Positions 7,570 through 15,956 of a stretch of DNA of 64,000 bases are shown in pieces; within the stretch, counting starts at the first letter, position 1; each line of letters opens with the position of its first letter. Below the pieces are notes generated by a model that worked only from the letters and a program-made list of their open reading frames with translations, had not been told where the DNA came from and made no database searches. Position numbers and translations under genes: made by a program. The stretch covers positions 248,001-312,000 of the forward strand of contig JBFWNV010000001.1 of the NCBI GenBank assembly GCA_050250875.1, given 5' to 3'. Origin of the DNA: CAWAYR01 sp050250875. GTDB taxonomy: Bacteria; Acidobacteriota; Vicinamibacteria; Vicinamibacterales; UBA2999.

Positions 7570-9240
7570 ATGGCGTGGAAGACCCGGCGCGGCACCCTCC
7601 TCCTCTTCGTCGTCATCGGTCTGCTCCTGCCGGCGCTGGCGGCGCTGCAGTACCGGTGGATGGGCGAGATCAGCCACCTCGAGCAGGTGCGCGCCCGGAC
7701 CAACATCGACGCCGCCGCGCAACGCTTCTCGACCGAGTTCGACGCCATGCTGGCGGCCATCTACGCGCAGTACTACGGCCGGCTGCCGGAAACCCGCGGC
7801 GCGGGGCACTCCAGGGCGGCCGACGTCACGCCGGCGGCCGCCCGGCCGCCACTGGCCAAGCAGGTGCTCGTCATCAGCCGCGACGGACGCGGCGGCTTCC
7901 CGGTTCGCGAGCTCGACGCCGAGGGCCGCGCCGGCGCCGTCGTGCCCTGGCCCGAGTGGCTCGACCCGACGCCGTCGGCGGCGGCCGGCGGCGCCGAGGA
8001 CGCGCCACTGCCGCGCGGCCTGCAGCGGACGCTGCTCGACGAGGTGCCGGCCCTGGTCGTGCGCCGCGGCACGCCGCACGACGAGTGGATCGTCGTCGTG
8101 CTCGACCTGCCGCGCATCGTCGACCAGGTGCTGCCGGCCATGCTCGGCAGCCACCTCGAAGGCGGCGTGCCGCTGCAGTACGACATGCTCGTCAACCGCG
8201 AGGACGTGCCCGAGCACGTCCTCTACCGCAGCAACCCGGATCTCACGCCCGCTGACTTCGCCGACTGGGTGAGCCTGATGCCGGTGTTCGGCATCCACAG
8301 CCGCGACCTCGATCCGGAGATGGCGCGCGGACTGATGCCCGACGCCGCGGCGCATCGCTGGCGGCTGTTCCTGAAGGCGCGCGACGGCTCGCTCGAGGCC
8401 GCGGTCGACGCCGCCCGGCGCCGCAACCTGTGGATCGGCGCCAGCGTGCTGGCCCTGCTCGCGCTCAGCGTCGGCCTGCTGGTGCTGTCGGTGCACCGCG
8501 TGCAGCGGGCCGCGCAGGACTCCCTGGAGCTGGTCGCGCGGATCTCGCACGAGCTGCGCACACCGCTGTCGACGATCACCTGCGCGGGCGAGAACCTGGC
8601 CGACAACCTCGTCGCCTCGCCGGAGGAGACCCGGCACTACGGCCGCATCATCCAGCAGGAGGGGCGACGCCTGCACAAGACCATCTCCGACATCCTGCTG
8701 TGCTGCCGGCTGCAGACCCGGGCCGACGAAGTCCTCAACCTGCAGCCGACCCGCGTCGCCGACGTGATCGATCGCGCCGTGGAGGACAGCCGCATCGTCG
8801 TCGCCGCCCCCGACGCGCGCGTCGACTGCGACGTCGATCCGCGGCTGCCGCTGGTGATGGCCGACGCCGAGGCGCTGCGCGCCGCGATCAAGAACCTGAT
8901 CGTGAACGCGCTCAAGCACGGGCGGCTGAGCCCGGTGCGCATCACGGCCCGCGCCGAGCGCTCCGGCCAGGTGGTGATCGAGGTGGAGGATGACGGCCCC
9001 GGCATCCCCGACGACGAGCTGCCGAAGGTGTTCGACGCCTTCTACCGCGGCCGGCACGCCCGCGACGGCCAGGTCGACGGCAGCGGCATCGGCCTGAACG
9101 TGGTCTATCAGGTCATCCGATCGCACGGCGGCCGCGTTCGCGTCTCGCGCGCCGAGCCGCGCGGCACCCGCTTCACCGTGCAGGTGCCCGGGCTGCCCCT
9201 CGGCGCCAGCGGGGCGCCGGCACCGGAGCCGGCGGCGTGA
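7570..9240 (+). CDS. Sensor histidine kinase
   Basis: 556 residues. TM1 spans about 9-27 and TM2 about 288-309, enclosing a periplasmic sensor of about 260 residues with no recognised fold. The phospho-acceptor is H327 in ISHELRTPLSTI. The ATP-binding domain has NLIVNALKHG (N box), EDDGPGIP (G1) and GSGIGLNVVY (G2). It autophosphorylates and passes phosphate to the response regulator next to it, with which it overlaps by 4 nt (GTGA). The start ATG 7570 has TACGAT 6 nt upstream and no Shine-Dalgarno. The ligand is unknown; the amine oxidase/cytochrome operon diverges from it and is a possible target. Confidence 0.95.
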   Translation: MAWKTRRGTLLLFVVIGLLLPALAALQYRWMGEISHLEQVRARTNIDAAAQRFSTEFDAMLAAIYAQYYGRLPETRGAGHSRAADVTPAAARPPLAKQVLVISRDGRGGFPVRELDAEGRAGAVVPWPEWLDPTPSAAAGGAEDAPLPRGLQRTLLDEVPALVVRRGTPHDEWIVVVLDLPRIVDQVLPAMLGSHLEGGVPLQYDMLVNREDVPEHVLYRSNPDLTPADFADWVSLMPVFGIHSRDLDPEMARGLMPDAAAHRWRLFLKARDGSLEAAVDAARRRNLWIGASVLALLALSVGLLVLSVHRVQRAAQDSLELVARISHELRTPLSTITCAGENLADNLVASPEETRHYGRIIQQEGRRLHKTISDILLCCRLQTRADEVLNLQPTRVADVIDRAVEDSRIVVAAPDARVDCDVDPRLPLVMADAEALRAAIKNLIVNALKHGRLSPVRITARAERSGQVVIEVEDDGPGIPDDELPKVFDAFYRGRHARDGQVDGSGIGLNVVYQVIRSHGGRVRVSRAEPRGTRFTVQVPGLPLGASGAPAPEPAA

Positions 9241-9974
9241 GCCCCACCGCGGGGGCTCCCGCCGGCCCCCCTGCGGGCGGCCACCGCGTGTTGCTCGTCG
9301 ACGACGAGCCCGGCCTGCGCCGGATGCTCTCCGACCGGTTGCGCGCCGAGGGCTACCGCATCGACACCGCCGAGAACGGCGAGAAGGCGGCGACGCTGGC
9401 TCGCAGCGGCGGCTACGACGTGATCGTCCTCGACCTCAACCTGCCGCTCAAGGACGGCCTCGAGGTGTGCCGCGAGCTGCGCCGCGATGGCACCGACACG
9501 CCGGTGCTGATGCTGACGGCGCGCGACGCCGTGGCCGACAAGGTACTGGGCCTCAAGACCGGCGCCGACGACTACATGACCAAGCCGTTCGAGTCGAGCG
9601 AGCTGCTGGCGCGCATCGAAGCGCTGCTGCGCCGCCGGACGCCGGCGAAGCCGGAGCCCGCGGAGTACGCATTCGGTGACGTCGTGGTGCGACCGGTCGC
9701 CGGCCAGGTGCTGCGCGGCGGACAGCCGGTGCGGCTGTCGGCCCAGGAGCTGAAGCTGCTGACGCACTTGGTACGCAACCCGGGCGTGCTGTTCTCGCGC
9801 GATCAGCTGCTCGACGCCGTGTGGGGCTATCAGGCCACGCCGGAAACGCGCACCGTCGACGTACACGTCAGCTGGCTGCGCCAGAAGCTCGAGCCCGACC
9901 CGCACCACCCGAAGTTCATCGTCACCGTCTTCGGCCTCGGCTACCGCTTCGAGGGGCCGACGGCGACGGCCTGA
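9237..9974 (+). CDS. OmpR-family response regulator
   Basis: 245 residues from GTG 9237, overlapping the kinase stop (GTGA). The receiver domain has the acidic pair (VDDEPGL), phospho-acceptor D66 in VLDLNLP, Thr in MLTARD and Lys in TKPF. A winged-helix DNA-binding domain follows (about 150-245), ending in the classic GLGYRFE segment. It is the cognate partner of the upstream kinase. Its last codons converge on the alpha/beta hydrolase gene, 18 nt apart. Confidence 0.96.
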   Translation: MSPTAGAPAGPPAGGHRVLLVDDEPGLRRMLSDRLRAEGYRIDTAENGEKAATLARSGGYDVIVLDLNLPLKDGLEVCRELRRDGTDTPVLMLTARDAVADKVLGLKTGADDYMTKPFESSELLARIEALLRRRTPAKPEPAEYAFGDVVVRPVAGQVLRGGQPVRLSAQELKLLTHLVRNPGVLFSRDQLLDAVWGYQATPETRTVDVHVSWLRQKLEPDPHHPKFIVTVFGLGYRFEGPTATA

Positions 9975-9992
9975 GCCACGCCGGTCGGGGCG

Positions 9993-10874
9993 TCAGCGCA
10001 GCCGCGTCGTCGGGTGCGTCGCGATCAGTTCACGCACCGCGGCCAGGAACTCGGGGCGCAGCATCGCCCCCTTCGGCCCGCCGTGGCTGGCACCCTCGAT
10101 CACGACGAGCCGCATCGCCGGACGCAGCGCCTGCAGGTCCTTGAAGTCGGCGACGTAGCCGTCGAGGCTGCCGACGATCGCCACGGTGGGCACCTGGATC
10201 GCCCGCACCTGGTCGGCCGTGACCGCGAGGTCCGTGAAGCCGCGGTGCAGGGCCGCCAGCGCGAAGCGATCCTGGTTGGGGTTGGCCAGGCAGGCTTTCG
10301 AGGCCGTCTGGATCGCGGCTTCGGTCGGTGGCGGCTGTCCGGTCGGCGCCAGCCGGATCATCTGGCTGCGGCTCACGCACTCCCGCTCCTTCTCCGCCGC
10401 TTCGCGCTCGAGCCGTGCGGCCTCGGCCGGCGTGAACTTGAAGCGGCCGGGCGAGCCGCCCATGGTCAGGGTCAGGAACCGGTCCGGATGCGTGGTGACG
10501 AGCTTGCCGAGAATCGACGCACCCATCGAGTAGCCGACCATGTGCGCGCGGCGGATCCCCAGATGATCCAGCAGGCGGACGACGTCGAGGCCCATCTGCC
10601 GGCCGTAGGCCGCGGCGTCGCGCGGTTTGCCGCTCTGGCCGTGCCCGCGGGCGTCGAGGGCGATCACGCGGTAGTCGCGGGCGAGGGTGGCGGCGATGCC
10701 AGCGTCGATCCAGCCCTGGAGCGAGCCGCCGTTGCCGTGCAGCAGCACGACCGGCTCGCCGGTGCCGCGATCGACGTAGCGGATGCGCACGCCGGCGGAG
10801 TCGAAGAAGAGGTCCTGCGCGCCGGCCGGCGCCGCCAGGAGCATCACCGCCGCGAGCGTGGCCAGTCGTCCCAT
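9993..10874 (-). CDS. Exported alpha/beta-fold hydrolase
   Basis: 293 residues with a signal peptide (TLAAVMLLAAPAGAQ). The oxyanion-hole motif is LLHGNGG, the nucleophile elbow is GYSMGAS, and the probable Asp and His of the triad are in GSLDGY and GASHGG. These are typical of esterase/epoxide-hydrolase-like proteins of Abhydrolase family 1. The substrate is unknown. It stands alone on the minus strand and diverges from the cupin gene over an 83-nt region. Confidence 0.9.
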   Translation of the reverse strand: MGRLATLAAVMLLAAPAGAQDLFFDSAGVRIRYVDRGTGEPVVLLHGNGGSLQGWIDAGIAATLARDYRVIALDARGHGQSGKPRDAAAYGRQMGLDVVRLLDHLGIRRAHMVGYSMGASILGKLVTTHPDRFLTLTMGGSPGRFKFTPAEAARLEREAAEKERECVSRSQMIRLAPTGQPPPTEAAIQTASKACLANPNQDRFALAALHRGFTDLAVTADQVRAIQVPTVAIVGSLDGYVADFKDLQALRPAMRLVVIEGASHGGPKGAMLRPEFLAAVRELIATHPTTRLR

Positions 10875-10930
10875 CGTCGTTGCCTCCCCGAGGAGCCGAT
10901 CCGCCGGGATTCTCGCACGCCCGGGCGACG

Positions 10931-10936
10931 TACAAT
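10931..10936 (+). promoter_or_regulatory. -10-like hexamer TACAAT of the cupin gene
   Basis: TACAAT lies 21 nt before ATG 10958, with a GGAGG ribosome site between, so this gene would have a short conventional leader, unlike the leaderless ones in the window. Confidence 0.45.
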
Positions 10937-10957
10937 CGACCCTTTCGCGGAGGCCCC

Positions 10958-11458
10958 ATGTCCAGGCTCACGACGTCCGTGTTCGTGCTCGCGCTGCTTC
11001 TTTCGACCTCCGGCCTGGCCTGGGCGCAGGCGCCGGCGCCACCCCCGCCCACCGACCGCACCAAAGCGACCCGATTCAGCGCCGATGAGCTGCGGGCGGC
11101 GCTCGGCAAGCTGCCCACCGACCGGCCGTCCTCGGCCGTCCGGGTGTTCTCGCTCGCGCCCTACAACGTCAACGTCGAGCAGCGTCAGCCGCGGGCCCAG
11201 GGCGCCTCGCTGCACGAGGCCCAGGCCGAGCTCTTCTACGTGATCGAGGGGGCGGCGACGCTGCTCACCGGCGGCACCATTCCCAACCCGACCCGCACCG
11301 GCACCAACCTGGCCGGGCCGACCATCGAGAACGGCGTCCGCACCCGGTTCGCCAAGGGCGACTTCCTGATCGTCCCCTCGGGCGTGCCGCACCAGTTCGT
11401 GGACATCACGGCGCCGGTGCACCTGATGTCGATCTACCTGCCCAACGCCCCCCAGTGA
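10958..11458 (+). CDS. Exported cupin-domain protein
   Basis: 166 residues, with ATG 10958 chosen because GGAGG lies 5 nt upstream and a signal peptide begins at once (SRLTTSVFVLALLL, then AWAQ). A single cupin barrel follows: LHEAQAELFYVIEG carries the first metal-ligand set (His, Glu), and PSGVPHQFVDI carries the second (His). It probably binds a metal in the periplasm; whether it is an enzyme or a binding protein is not clear. Confidence 0.85.
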   Translation: MSRLTTSVFVLALLLSTSGLAWAQAPAPPPPTDRTKATRFSADELRAALGKLPTDRPSSAVRVFSLAPYNVNVEQRQPRAQGASLHEAQAELFYVIEGAATLLTGGTIPNPTRTGTNLAGPTIENGVRTRFAKGDFLIVPSGVPHQFVDITAPVHLMSIYLPNAPQ

Positions 11459-11500
11459 GGCGTTTACGGCCCGGCCGGCTCGGCTGCCGGCGATTCGTGC

Positions 11501-11704
11501 TATAGTCAGGACTTCTCTCTTCGTGAGTCCTGCCTTCGCTTCGTCGCAATCGTCTGCGTCGAACCCACGCTAACAGACCTCATAGAAGTCACATGCCGCG
11601 TGAGCGGTATGCACGTCCGGCCGCCGATCGCGGTGATAGGCCGGACGTGGAACCAGGCGCAGCGGCAATGGGCCGCGGCGCGAGCGCGATCGCAGGTGAA
11701 TCAC
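11501..11704 (+). promoter_or_regulatory. Structured 5' leader of the cold-shock gene
   Basis: A -10-like TATAGT (11501-11506) lies about 200 nt upstream of the cold-shock start. The leader holds three hairpins: CAGGACT/AGTCCTG (11507-11532, 12-nt loop, possibly too close to the transcription start to be transcribed whole), an 8-bp stem CATGCCGC/GCGGTATG closed by a GUGA tetraloop (11592-11611), and a 10-bp stem ACGTCCGGCC/GGCCGGACGT (11613-11648). AGGTGA before ATG 11705 is the ribosome site. Long folded leaders control temperature response in cspA of enterobacteria; this one looks unrelated in sequence, so its role is inferred. Confidence 0.55.
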
Positions 11705-11908
11705 ATGGCAACCAAGGGCACCATCAAGCGTCTCGTCCGTGACAAGGGCTTCGGCTTCGTCCAGGCCGAGAACGGCACCGAGTACTTCTTCCACCAGGCG
11801 TCGTGCGTCGACGGCGCGTTCGACACCTACCGCGAGGGCCAGTCGCTGACCTTCGACACGGGCCAGGGCCCGAAGGGTCCGCGTGCCGAGAACGTCCGGC
11901 TGGCCTGA
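11705..11908 (+). CDS. Cold-shock domain protein
   Basis: 67 residues, the standard length for CspA-type proteins. RNP1 is present as KGFGFVQ and RNP2 as EYFFHQ, in which the usual VFVH is modified. It binds single-stranded RNA or DNA and acts as an RNA chaperone in the cytoplasm. It is preceded by an unusually long structured leader, and a small zinc-ribbon gene starts within its last codons. Confidence 0.93.
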   Translation: MATKGTIKRLVRDKGFGFVQAENGTEYFFHQASCVDGAFDTYREGQSLTFDTGQGPKGPRAENVRLA

Positions 11909-12101
11909 CCGCCAGAGGACTGCTGACGTCGAGCCGCAGGCCGCACGCCCCGGTGCGTGTGAGGCCTGCGGTTCGTCCGCTGTCTCCACTGGCAGCAAGA
12001 CCGTCGACGCCAACACCTATTTCAGCTGCGGCGGTTGCGGCCATGTCTGGAATCCCGCCCGCGGTCGCAAACAGACCGAGCTGAACCGCCGCTGGCGCTG
12101 A
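11883..12101 (+). CDS. Small zinc-ribbon protein overlapping the cold-shock gene
   Basis: 72 residues from GTG 11883, which lies inside the cold-shock gene in another frame; no ATG, GTG or TTG occurs later in the frame before the first Cys pair. Two CxxC knuckles, CEACG and CGGCG, are separated by about 22 residues with TYFSCGGCGHVWNP, the pattern of a treble-clef or rubredoxin-like zinc ribbon. The C-terminus is basic (RGRKQTELNRRWR). It probably binds zinc and nucleic acid or protein. The 26-nt overlap suggests coupled translation. The alternative, that the start is a non-standard codon after the cold-shock stop, cannot be excluded. Confidence 0.6.
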   Translation: MPRTSGWPDRQRTADVEPQAARPGACEACGSSAVSTGSKTVDANTYFSCGGCGHVWNPARGRKQTELNRRWR

Positions 12102-12132
12102 GCCCGGCCTGTCGCCGGCGATGCCCCTGACG

Positions 12133-12138
12133 TAGAAT
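12133..12138 (+). promoter_or_regulatory. -10-like hexamer TAGAAT, 11 nt before ATG
   Basis: TAGAAT-N11-ATG ahead of the kinase-propeller gene, with no Shine-Dalgarno; a very short leader is inferred. Confidence 0.4.
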
Positions 12139-12149
12139 CGCGCCGTCTC

Positions 12150-14861
12150 ATGGCGCTGGCCGTCGGGTCCCGCCTCGGCGTGTTCGAGGTCACCGGTGCC
12201 CTGGGCGCCGGCGGCATGGGCGAGGTCTACCGCGCCCGCGACACCAGCCTCAAGCGCGACGTCGCCCTCAAGATCCTGCCGGCGGCGCTCGCCGCCGACC
12301 CCGACCGCGTCGCCCGCTTCCAGCGCGAAGCGGAGCTGCTGGCGACCCTCGCCCATCCGCACATCGCCGCCATCCACGGCCTGGTCGAGGTCGACGGCGT
12401 GCGCGCCCTCGTCCTCGAACTGGCGGCCGGCGAGACCCTGGCCGAGCGCGTCGCCCGCGGTCCGCTCCCCATCGGCGAAGTCGTCGCCCTGGCCCGCCAG
12501 CTCGCCGACGCGCTCGACTACGCCCACGAGCACGGCGTGGTCCACCGCGACCTCAAGCCGGCCAATCTCAAGGTCACGCCCGACGGCGCGCTGAAGGTGC
12601 TCGACTTCGGCCTGGCCAAGGCGCTCGAGGGGCCGCATCCGTTCAGCGCCGAAGCGGCGCACTCCCCCACGCTGACCAGCCCGGCGATGACGCAGGCCGG
12701 CATGCTGCTGGGCACCGCCGCCTACATGAGCCCGGAGCAGGTGCGCGGCAAGCCGGTGGACAAGCGGGCCGACATCTGGGCGTTCGGCGCGGTGCTCTAC
12801 GAACTGCTCACGGGCGATCGCGCGTTCGAGGGAGAGACCGTCTCGGACACGCTGGCCGCGGTGCTCAGGAGCGAGCCCGACTGGGCGCGGCTGCCGGCGA
12901 CCACGCCGCCTTACCTGCTTGCCCTGCTCAGGCACTCCCTCACGCGCGACCCCAGAGAGCGTCTGCGCGACATCGGCGATGCGCTGCGAGCGCTGACGGA
13001 CGGAGGTCAGACGGCGACTCAGGCGCCCTCGTCAGAGCCGAAACGACGCCCGAGGTCGCTGTGGCCCTCCTGGACGGTCGCCGCGGTACTGGGCGCGGCG
13101 CTGGTCGGCGTTGTGCTCCAGTGGGCGCCATGGCGGGCCACGGCGCCAGCACCGGTTCAACGCCTCAGCATCGACCTTGGTGTCGATGCGACGCTCAACG
13201 CCAATCGCGGCACCGCCGCCGTGCTGTCGCCGGACGGCCAGACGCTGGCATTCGCCGCAGTGCCAAGGAACGGCACCCGGTCGAGCTTGTACGTGCGGCG
13301 GCTCGACCAGCTGACGGCGACGCTCATACCCGGAACCGACGACGCACGCGGTCCGTTCTTCTCGCCCGACGGCGCGTGGATCGCCTTCTTCGCCGACGAC
13401 AAGCTGAAGAAAGTGGAGACGCGCGGCGGCACGGTGGCGGTGATTGGCGATGCCCCGAATGCCCGCGGCGGTGACTGGATGGAGGATGGGCGCATCGTCC
13501 TGCTCCCAGTCATCGGCGGTGGATCAGCTCTGCATCAGGTTCCCGTAACCGGTGGACGACTCTCGCCGTTCATCGAATCGGATCCGAGTGCCAGCCAGCG
13601 ATGGCCGCAGGTGCTGCCTGGCGGTGGTGCGGTGTTGTACACACGTGTTCAGCCAGGCGTGCCGAGCGCGGTGGTGGTGCAGCCACTGCCCGCCGGCGAA
13701 CGCCGCACGCTGTTGACTGGAGACTACGGACGCTACGTGCCGAGTGGCCATCTCCTCCACGTTCAAGACGGCGCGCTGTTTGCGACGCCGTTCGACGCGT
13801 CCGCCTTGGAACTGAAAGGGGCGACGACGCGGATCGCCGACGGTATCGCCGTGACTGCCGCAGAGAACGCGCAGATCCACGCGTCGGCGTCGGGCGCGCT
13901 CGTGTATCAGGCCGGCGCGGCGACAGAGGTCGGCGCCCCTCTCGACTGGCTGTCCGCATCGGGAGAGGTCACGGCGCTCTCCGCTGAAGCCGTGGACTGG
14001 GTGGCTCCGAAGTTCAGTCCCGATGGCCGTCACCTTGCCTACAACGTACCTGGCGGGGGACTCTGGACTTACGACCTCGCTCGCGGCGTCCGCTCTCCAG
14101 TCACGGCCACGACGCGCGGCGCCGGGGTGTCCGCCGCGTGGACCCCCGACGGCTCGCGCCTCGTGTTCAGCGCAGCGGAGGCGGACCAGCCACCGAATCT
14201 CTACTGGCGCCGCAGCGATGGTTCGGGGCCCGTGCAGCGCCTGGGTGAGAGCCCGTACCAGCAGTCCCAGCCGACGTGGCACCCCAACGGACGCGTCCTG
14301 GCCTTCCAGCAGGCGACCCCGCCAGCTAACGACATCATGATCCTGGAGGTCGAGGGCAGCGAGGCCGCCGGCTGGAAGCCGGGACAAGCGTCGCAGTTCA
14401 CCGACGGCCCGTCCATCGACATCGACCCTGCGTTCTCGGCGGATGGCCGATGGCTGGCATTTTCGTCGAACGAGTCGGGGCGGTACGAGGTGCACGTGCG
14501 GCCCTTTCCGGGGCCGGGCGGTCGCGTCGTGGTCTCGACCGGCGGCGGACGCTATCCGCAGTGGTCGCGGACCACGAACCAACTGGTGTTCGTCGAGCGC
14601 AACGACGTCCCGGCGCGGCTGATGGTGGTCAACTACCGGGCGGAGAACGGGGCATTCGTCCCCGATGCGCCGCGCCCATGGGCCAACGCGCGCATCATGC
14701 CGCGCCGCAGCAACCTGAACTACACACTGCACCCAGACGGCACGCGGGTCGTCACCCACGTCGAGCGGCCGAGCGACCAGGTTGCCGGCGGCGGCGACCG
14801 GCTGGTCTACGTCACCAACTTCTCCGCCGAGCTGCGTCGCCTCGCGCCACCCACCCGCTGA
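12150..14861 (+). CDS. Ser/Thr protein kinase with extracytoplasmic PD40/WD40-like propeller
   Basis: 903 residues. The Hanks-type kinase domain (about 8-275) has the glycine loop (GAGGMGEVYRARD), a catalytic Lys in VALKILP, HRDLKPAN at 132-139 and DFG at 152-154, so it should be active. A single transmembrane helix lies near 305-325, followed by about 570 residues of TolB/PD40-type repeats (LSPDGQTLAF, FSPDGAWIAFF, FSPDGRHLAYN, FSADGRWLAFSS), which form a beta-propeller outside the membrane. This transmembrane kinase-propeller design is common in Acidobacteriota and Planctomycetes. The propeller half shows looser codon use than the kinase half. Targets are unknown. Confidence 0.93.
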   Translation: MALAVGSRLGVFEVTGALGAGGMGEVYRARDTSLKRDVALKILPAALAADPDRVARFQREAELLATLAHPHIAAIHGLVEVDGVRALVLELAAGETLAERVARGPLPIGEVVALARQLADALDYAHEHGVVHRDLKPANLKVTPDGALKVLDFGLAKALEGPHPFSAEAAHSPTLTSPAMTQAGMLLGTAAYMSPEQVRGKPVDKRADIWAFGAVLYELLTGDRAFEGETVSDTLAAVLRSEPDWARLPATTPPYLLALLRHSLTRDPRERLRDIGDALRALTDGGQTATQAPSSEPKRRPRSLWPSWTVAAVLGAALVGVVLQWAPWRATAPAPVQRLSIDLGVDATLNANRGTAAVLSPDGQTLAFAAVPRNGTRSSLYVRRLDQLTATLIPGTDDARGPFFSPDGAWIAFFADDKLKKVETRGGTVAVIGDAPNARGGDWMEDGRIVLLPVIGGGSALHQVPVTGGRLSPFIESDPSASQRWPQVLPGGGAVLYTRVQPGVPSAVVVQPLPAGERRTLLTGDYGRYVPSGHLLHVQDGALFATPFDASALELKGATTRIADGIAVTAAENAQIHASASGALVYQAGAATEVGAPLDWLSASGEVTALSAEAVDWVAPKFSPDGRHLAYNVPGGGLWTYDLARGVRSPVTATTRGAGVSAAWTPDGSRLVFSAAEADQPPNLYWRRSDGSGPVQRLGESPYQQSQPTWHPNGRVLAFQQATPPANDIMILEVEGSEAAGWKPGQASQFTDGPSIDIDPAFSADGRWLAFSSNESGRYEVHVRPFPGPGGRVVVSTGGGRYPQWSRTTNQLVFVERNDVPARLMVVNYRAENGAFVPDAPRPWANARIMPRRSNLNYTLHPDGTRVVTHVERPSDQVAGGGDRLVYVTNFSAELRRLAPPTR

Positions 14862-14897
14862 CGCTCAGTTGACGTGGGTCGCCCTGGCCACATGCGG

Positions 14898-15836
14898 TCA
14901 GTACCCTCGCTCGAAGTCCACCACGTAACGCAGCGGCTGCCCGGCGCGGAACCGCCGGTAGTTGTCGGCGAAGACGCCGACGATGTCGGCCGGGAAGCTC
15001 GGCGCCGAGGTGTGACAGGTGATGTGGACGTTGGCCGTGCGCCACAGGACGTGATCGGCCGGCAGCGGCTCCTCGGAGAACACGTCGAGCACGGCGCCGG
15101 CGAGGCGGCCAGCGTTCAAGGCGTCGACCAGCGCCGCGTCGTCGAGGGTGTCGCCCCGCCCGGCGTTGACGACCACGGCGTGCGCCGGCAGGGCCCCTAG
15201 CATCTCCGCGTCGACGATCCGGCGCGTGCCACCGGTGTTGGGCAGCACTGCCACCAGGTAGTCGAGGTCGGCGGCGAACGCCGCCTTGTCGGCGCCGTGG
15301 AAGTAGTGATCGACGTGGCGGCAGTCCTCGCTGGCGCGGGTGTAGCCGCGCACGATCATCCCGAAGTGCTTGGCCGTCGCCGCCAGGTGCGCGCCGATCG
15401 ATCCAACGCCCACCAGGCCGATCCGCTTGCCCTGCAGCGTGCCGGGCAGCGTGGTGTCCCAGCGGCCGGCCCGCGTCGCCTCGTGGCGGACCAGGATCTT
15501 CCGCTCGTGCGCCAGGAGATACCCGAACACGTACTCCGCCATCAGCGGCCCGAACACGCCGCGGATGTTGGTGAGCACGTAGTCGCGGCGCAGCGACGGA
15601 TCGAGCATCGGCTCGACGCCGGCCCAGGTGAGCTGCACCCACTTCAACGCCGGCATGCGCGGCAACGCCTCGCGAACACGGGTTGGATCGCCGAGCAGGA
15701 TGCCGGCATGGGCGGCACGGGCTACGCCGTCGCCGACGTCGGCGGTCGCGACCACGGCCAGATCGGGCAAGGCGGCGGCGGCAATCAGCCGCGCGTATTC
15801 CTCGGGGTGCTTGACCAGGGCCAGGACGGTATGCAT
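14898..15836 (-). CDS. D-isomer-specific 2-hydroxyacid dehydrogenase
   Basis: 312 residues. The NAD(P)-binding motif GLVGVGSIGAHLA lies at about 139-151, the catalytic Arg in VVNAGRGDTL and the Glu region in VFSEEPLP, with His in ITCHTSAPSF. It matches the GhrA/GhrB-type group that reduces glyoxylate or hydroxypyruvate, or acts on other 2-keto acids. Cytoplasmic; no signal peptide. It stands alone, diverging from the PQQ dehydrogenase gene across 120 nt. Confidence 0.88.
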   Translation of the reverse strand: MHTVLALVKHPEEYARLIAAAALPDLAVVATADVGDGVARAAHAGILLGDPTRVREALPRMPALKWVQLTWAGVEPMLDPSLRRDYVLTNIRGVFGPLMAEYVFGYLLAHERKILVRHEATRAGRWDTTLPGTLQGKRIGLVGVGSIGAHLAATAKHFGMIVRGYTRASEDCRHVDHYFHGADKAAFAADLDYLVAVLPNTGGTRRIVDAEMLGALPAHAVVVNAGRGDTLDDAALVDALNAGRLAGAVLDVFSEEPLPADHVLWRTANVHITCHTSAPSFPADIVGVFADNYRRFRAGQPLRYVVDFERGY

Positions 15837-15956
15837 GACACGGCGCTCGCGAAGGGGGCGCTGACACTCTACCTCGCCGGCGCCGATGCCGGCCCGTGTG
15901 GACTAAGATCCCGCGGGTCCGCCGGCCCTTCGGCGCGTCGTGGGAGCTGACAGCAT

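Noticed and set aside
13000..14861. Looser codon use in the propeller half of the kinase as horizontal transfer
   Set aside because: Repeat-rich beta-propellers often have different composition; no boundary repeats or mobile genes are present.
14862..14897. Possible terminator between the kinase-propeller and dehydrogenase genes
   Set aside because: No stable stem and U-tract could be found in the 36-nt convergent gap.
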